Part shown: piece after piece, positions 61,954-64,000 of the stretch
How positions within the stretch are numbered: the stretch's first letter is position 1
Layout: each line of letters begins with the position of its first letter
Assembly: GCA_905221615.1 (NCBI GenBank)
Contig: CAJNDT010000125.1
Coordinates: 509,501-573,500 of the forward strand
Length of the DNA stretch: 64,000 bases
Source of the DNA: Symbiodinium sp. CCMP2592
Taxonomy: Eukaryota; Sar; Dinophyceae; Suessiales; Symbiodiniaceae
Reading direction: 5' to 3'
Translations under genes and position numbers: made by a program
The notes under the pieces: generated by a model
Told to the model about the DNA's origin: nothing
Database searches by the model: none
Seen by the model: only the letters and a program-made list of their open reading frames with translations

Positions 61954-62099
61954 CCCAGAGACTCCAATATCCCTTAATTAAGGAATATACCTTAAATTAA
62001 GGAATATACCTTAAATTAAGGAATATACCTTAAATTATAGTAGGATCCCTTATATGATTTAAGGAATATTCCTTATGTAAGGGATATTGGGTCTCTGGG
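61954..62099. repeat. Family E hairpin with triplicated core
   Basis: CCCAGAGACTCCAATATCCC...GGGATATTGGGTCTCTGGG; AAGGAATATACCTTAAATT is present three times in tandem. Confidence 0.92.
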
Positions 62100-62186
62100 A
62101 ACTGCTGCAGGCACAGGGCATGGATTTGATGTCCCGGCCTAAGCATTCCGATTGGATTCGATTGGATCTGGCTCCCATGGGGGGGT

Positions 62187-62316
62187 CTACTTAAAGGATT
62201 ATGGGACTTAGTAACTAGGGCTATAAATAAGGTAAGCATACTCACTTAGAATTGCTTATAACCCCAATCAAGGTACCTATAACCTTAGTTGCTAAGTCCC
62301 ATGATCCTCCAAGTAG
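62187..62316. repeat. Hairpin family C copy
   Basis: CTACTTAAAGGATTATGGGA and TCCCATGATCCTCCAAGTAG arms. Confidence 0.9.
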
Positions 62317-62860
62317 AGTCTAGAGCAGAGACCTTCCCAGATCCCTTTAATTATCTTAAGTTTTGAGGGTTATACATTAAACTATAGTAGAGGTCCTACC
62401 TATCTATATACCTAGCATTATTTATCGGTCTATCTATCTTAAGGTGAATTCGTCAGTTACCTTACCTACAGAATTTTGCAAGGTCTGAGAAGTTGTAGAT
62501 CCATAGTACGGTTCAGGGGTGTTGGGTCCTGGTGGGCTTGTTTCTAGGGTACTGAGGGGTCGTTTGGCTTTACTAGTTTTATCTAGGATGTGGGGCTTTT
62601 CAGGGGTTGTAGGTTTAGGGCTCACGGGTTGATTTAGAGGCCTAAGATCGACATTTGTCGACAGTCGTGCCTAGGGCTACCTATAGAATAATCTGCACCA
62701 CAGCTCTATTCCAGCATAAAGGAGGACTCAGTGCTGTTTTGGGACCCTGGGATCCAAAGCGAACCTGAAACCCTAAATGCCCCACACTATCCCAAACCCA
62801 TTTAAGCCTTGTTTGATGTAGCAATAGCTGTCACCGCATGCTTGGGTAACTGGGATCTTA

Positions 62861-62968
62861 CCCTAAGGGTCCATGTGCCCAAACAGTATATACTTTGGCC
62901 ACAAAGTAGTCCCACATAGGTAGTGTGGGGTCAAAATCTATACCAGTTTGGTACATGGACCCTTAGGG
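62861..62968. repeat. Hairpin family A copy
   Basis: CCCTAAGGGTCCATGTGCCC and GGTACATGGACCCTTAGGG arms. Confidence 0.9.
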
Positions 62969-62973
62969 TCAGA

Positions 62974-63048
62974 ATTTCTACCTTCAAAATCCACAAGAGC
63001 AAAGCCGAAGGCCAGTCCAAGCGCCCGAAGCCGATCCGCCTGCGCAGG
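62974..63048 (+). CDS. Candidate basic exon
   Basis: Frame STFKIHKSKAEGQSKRPKPI RLRR, then AG|GACTTG. Strongly basic, like a nuclear or ribosomal tail. Unknown. Confidence 0.35.
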
Positions 63049-63059
63049 ACTTGCGGAGG

Positions 63060-63150
63060 TTTGGCTGGTTTGGGTTTTAGGGTTCAGGGTTTAGGTTTTA
63101 GGGTTCAGGGTTTAGGGTTTAAGGTTTAGGGTTTAGGGTTCGAGGTTCAG
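63060..63150. repeat. TTTAGGG/TTCAGGG array
   Basis: GGGTTTAGGTTTTAGGGTTC-type units, direct. Confidence 0.9.
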
Positions 63151-63200
63151 GGTTTAGAGCTGGCTTCTGGCTGGGCTTTCTGCTTTCAAATCTTTGTAGC

Positions 63201-63447
63201 CACAAGGCTCCATGTACCCTGACAAGTATTGCTTAATTAGGTCTTGACGGACTTAATCATACTTATATAGGATCCCCTTTAACTCCTACATATATACTTT
63301 ACTCTACTAGGTTCCTGAGTATAACCCGCTTGCGCTTTTTTATTTTAGTGGATCCCCTTAATTGGAACTGAACAGTAGGAAAAAGTGTACCCTTGTTGCA
63401 AAGGGGCTTCTCAGCAACCTAGTATATAGGTACATGGTGCCTTAGGG
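63201..63447. repeat. Family B copy, expanded and worn
   Basis: Outer arms AAGGCTCCATGTACCC and GGTACATGGTGCCTTAGGGG are clear; the interior has an extra 130 bases. Confidence 0.6.
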
Positions 63448-63621
63448 GACTTTTGATTTAAGAGCTAAAAGGGAGGATCCCAAAGGGGCGCGTCGGGCTT
63501 GTACGTTTCTGAACTGTTTGTTAAATGTACCATGATGCTCTTGAACAAGATGCCAGCAAGCACTAACCCTAAACCCCTAAATCCCTAAACCCTAAACCGA
63601 GCAGGAATTACCGGGGGGCAG

Positions 63622-63677
63622 GGTGGCGGTTAGCCTTCGAACGGCTGACGCTGAACCGCAAGCTGCCTCTCTGGGAT
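63622..63677 (+). CDS. Candidate exon
   Basis: GGCAG|G acceptor; frame WRLAFERLTLNRKLPLWD, donor GTATAG. Codons C/G-ending. A second frame is open. Confidence 0.4.
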
Positions 63678-63871
63678 GTATAGGGTTTGACTCCCTCGGT
63701 TTAAGGGTTTAGGGTTTAGGGATGTAAAGGGTATGACTCCCTTTTCTTGAGTCCTCATGGGTTTAGGATTTAGGGTTTAGGATTTAGGGTTTAGGGTTGT
63801 CTGTTTTCGGCTCGGAATCTGGAGACAAGCAGGCTTTTGATGACGTCTTGAACGCGGAAAGTTCAGTCTAG

Positions 63872-63985
63872 TTTAGAAGCTGCCCCACCCTGTAATAGTG
63901 GTATAATAGGAATATAATAGGGTTTCGTAATATAATCCTATATAATCCTTGTGGTCACTATTACAGGGTGGGGGCAGCTTCTAAA
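63872..63985. repeat. Hairpin X (single copy), TSD GTCTAG
   Basis: TTTAGAAGCTGCCCC...GGGGGCAGCTTCTAAA with inner CACCCTGTAATAGTG / CACTATTACAGGGTG, flanked by GTCTAG at 63866-63871 and 63986-63991. Very well paired. Confidence 0.95.
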
Positions 63986-64000
63986 GTCTAGTTGACGTAG

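Overview
The window is nuclear DNA of a eukaryote, most probably a dinoflagellate or a close alveolate relative. Four things point that way. Degenerate telomere-type heptamers (TTTAGGG, with TTCAGGG variants) run through nearly the whole window on both strands. The one gene I can prove is cut into exons of about 25-63 nt. Its introns begin with GC or GA as well as GT and always end in AG followed by G. There is also a decayed MULE-type transposase of a kind I associate with dinoflagellates. No bacterial gene or operon structure is present; nearly all long open frames are low-complexity or chance frames.

The firm gene is a DHHC protein S-acyltransferase (palmitoyltransferase) on the + strand, from about 36.9 kb to at least 48.3 kb. 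Its zinc/active-site domain reassembles from five small exons at 36.93-41.11 kb. It fits the family spacing exactly: C-x2-C-x9-HC-x2-C-x2-C-x4-DHHC-x5-C-x4-N-x3-F. The third membrane helix follows directly, and a fourth-helix exon lies at 48.23-48.29 kb. A second likely + strand gene of unknown function is suggested by phase-compatible exons at 4.2-6.0 kb and more at 8.5-9.1 kb. Other candidate exons are scattered to the right end; most rest on an open frame plus splice signals and are given low confidence.

Most of the remaining DNA is short hairpin (foldback, MITE-like) elements of about 80-130 bp. I count at least 20 families, named A to X here, with over 90 copies. Many carry target-site duplications and many are nested in one another, so relative ages can be read. 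Families A and B make 3-bp duplications and end in CCCTAAGG/CCTTAGGG, close to the telomeric heptamer. Families D and F mostly make 4-bp duplications. One A copy fills most of a DHHC-gene intron.

Layout: 0-9.3 kb, candidate gene 1 with dense hairpins; 9.3-21.9 kb, hairpins and heptamer arrays with weak exon candidates and one compact coding block at 21.4-21.8 kb; 22.0-25.9 kb, an island with no heptamers that holds microsatellites, minisatellites and the broken transposase; 26-36.9 kb, mixed candidate exons and hairpins; 36.9-48.3 kb, the DHHC gene, including a 0.75-kb heptamer array and a heptamer-phased minisatellite in its introns; 48.3-64 kb, hairpins, a 1.37-kb tandem duplication around a 160-codon frame, and a heptamer array flanked by a 16-bp direct repeat.
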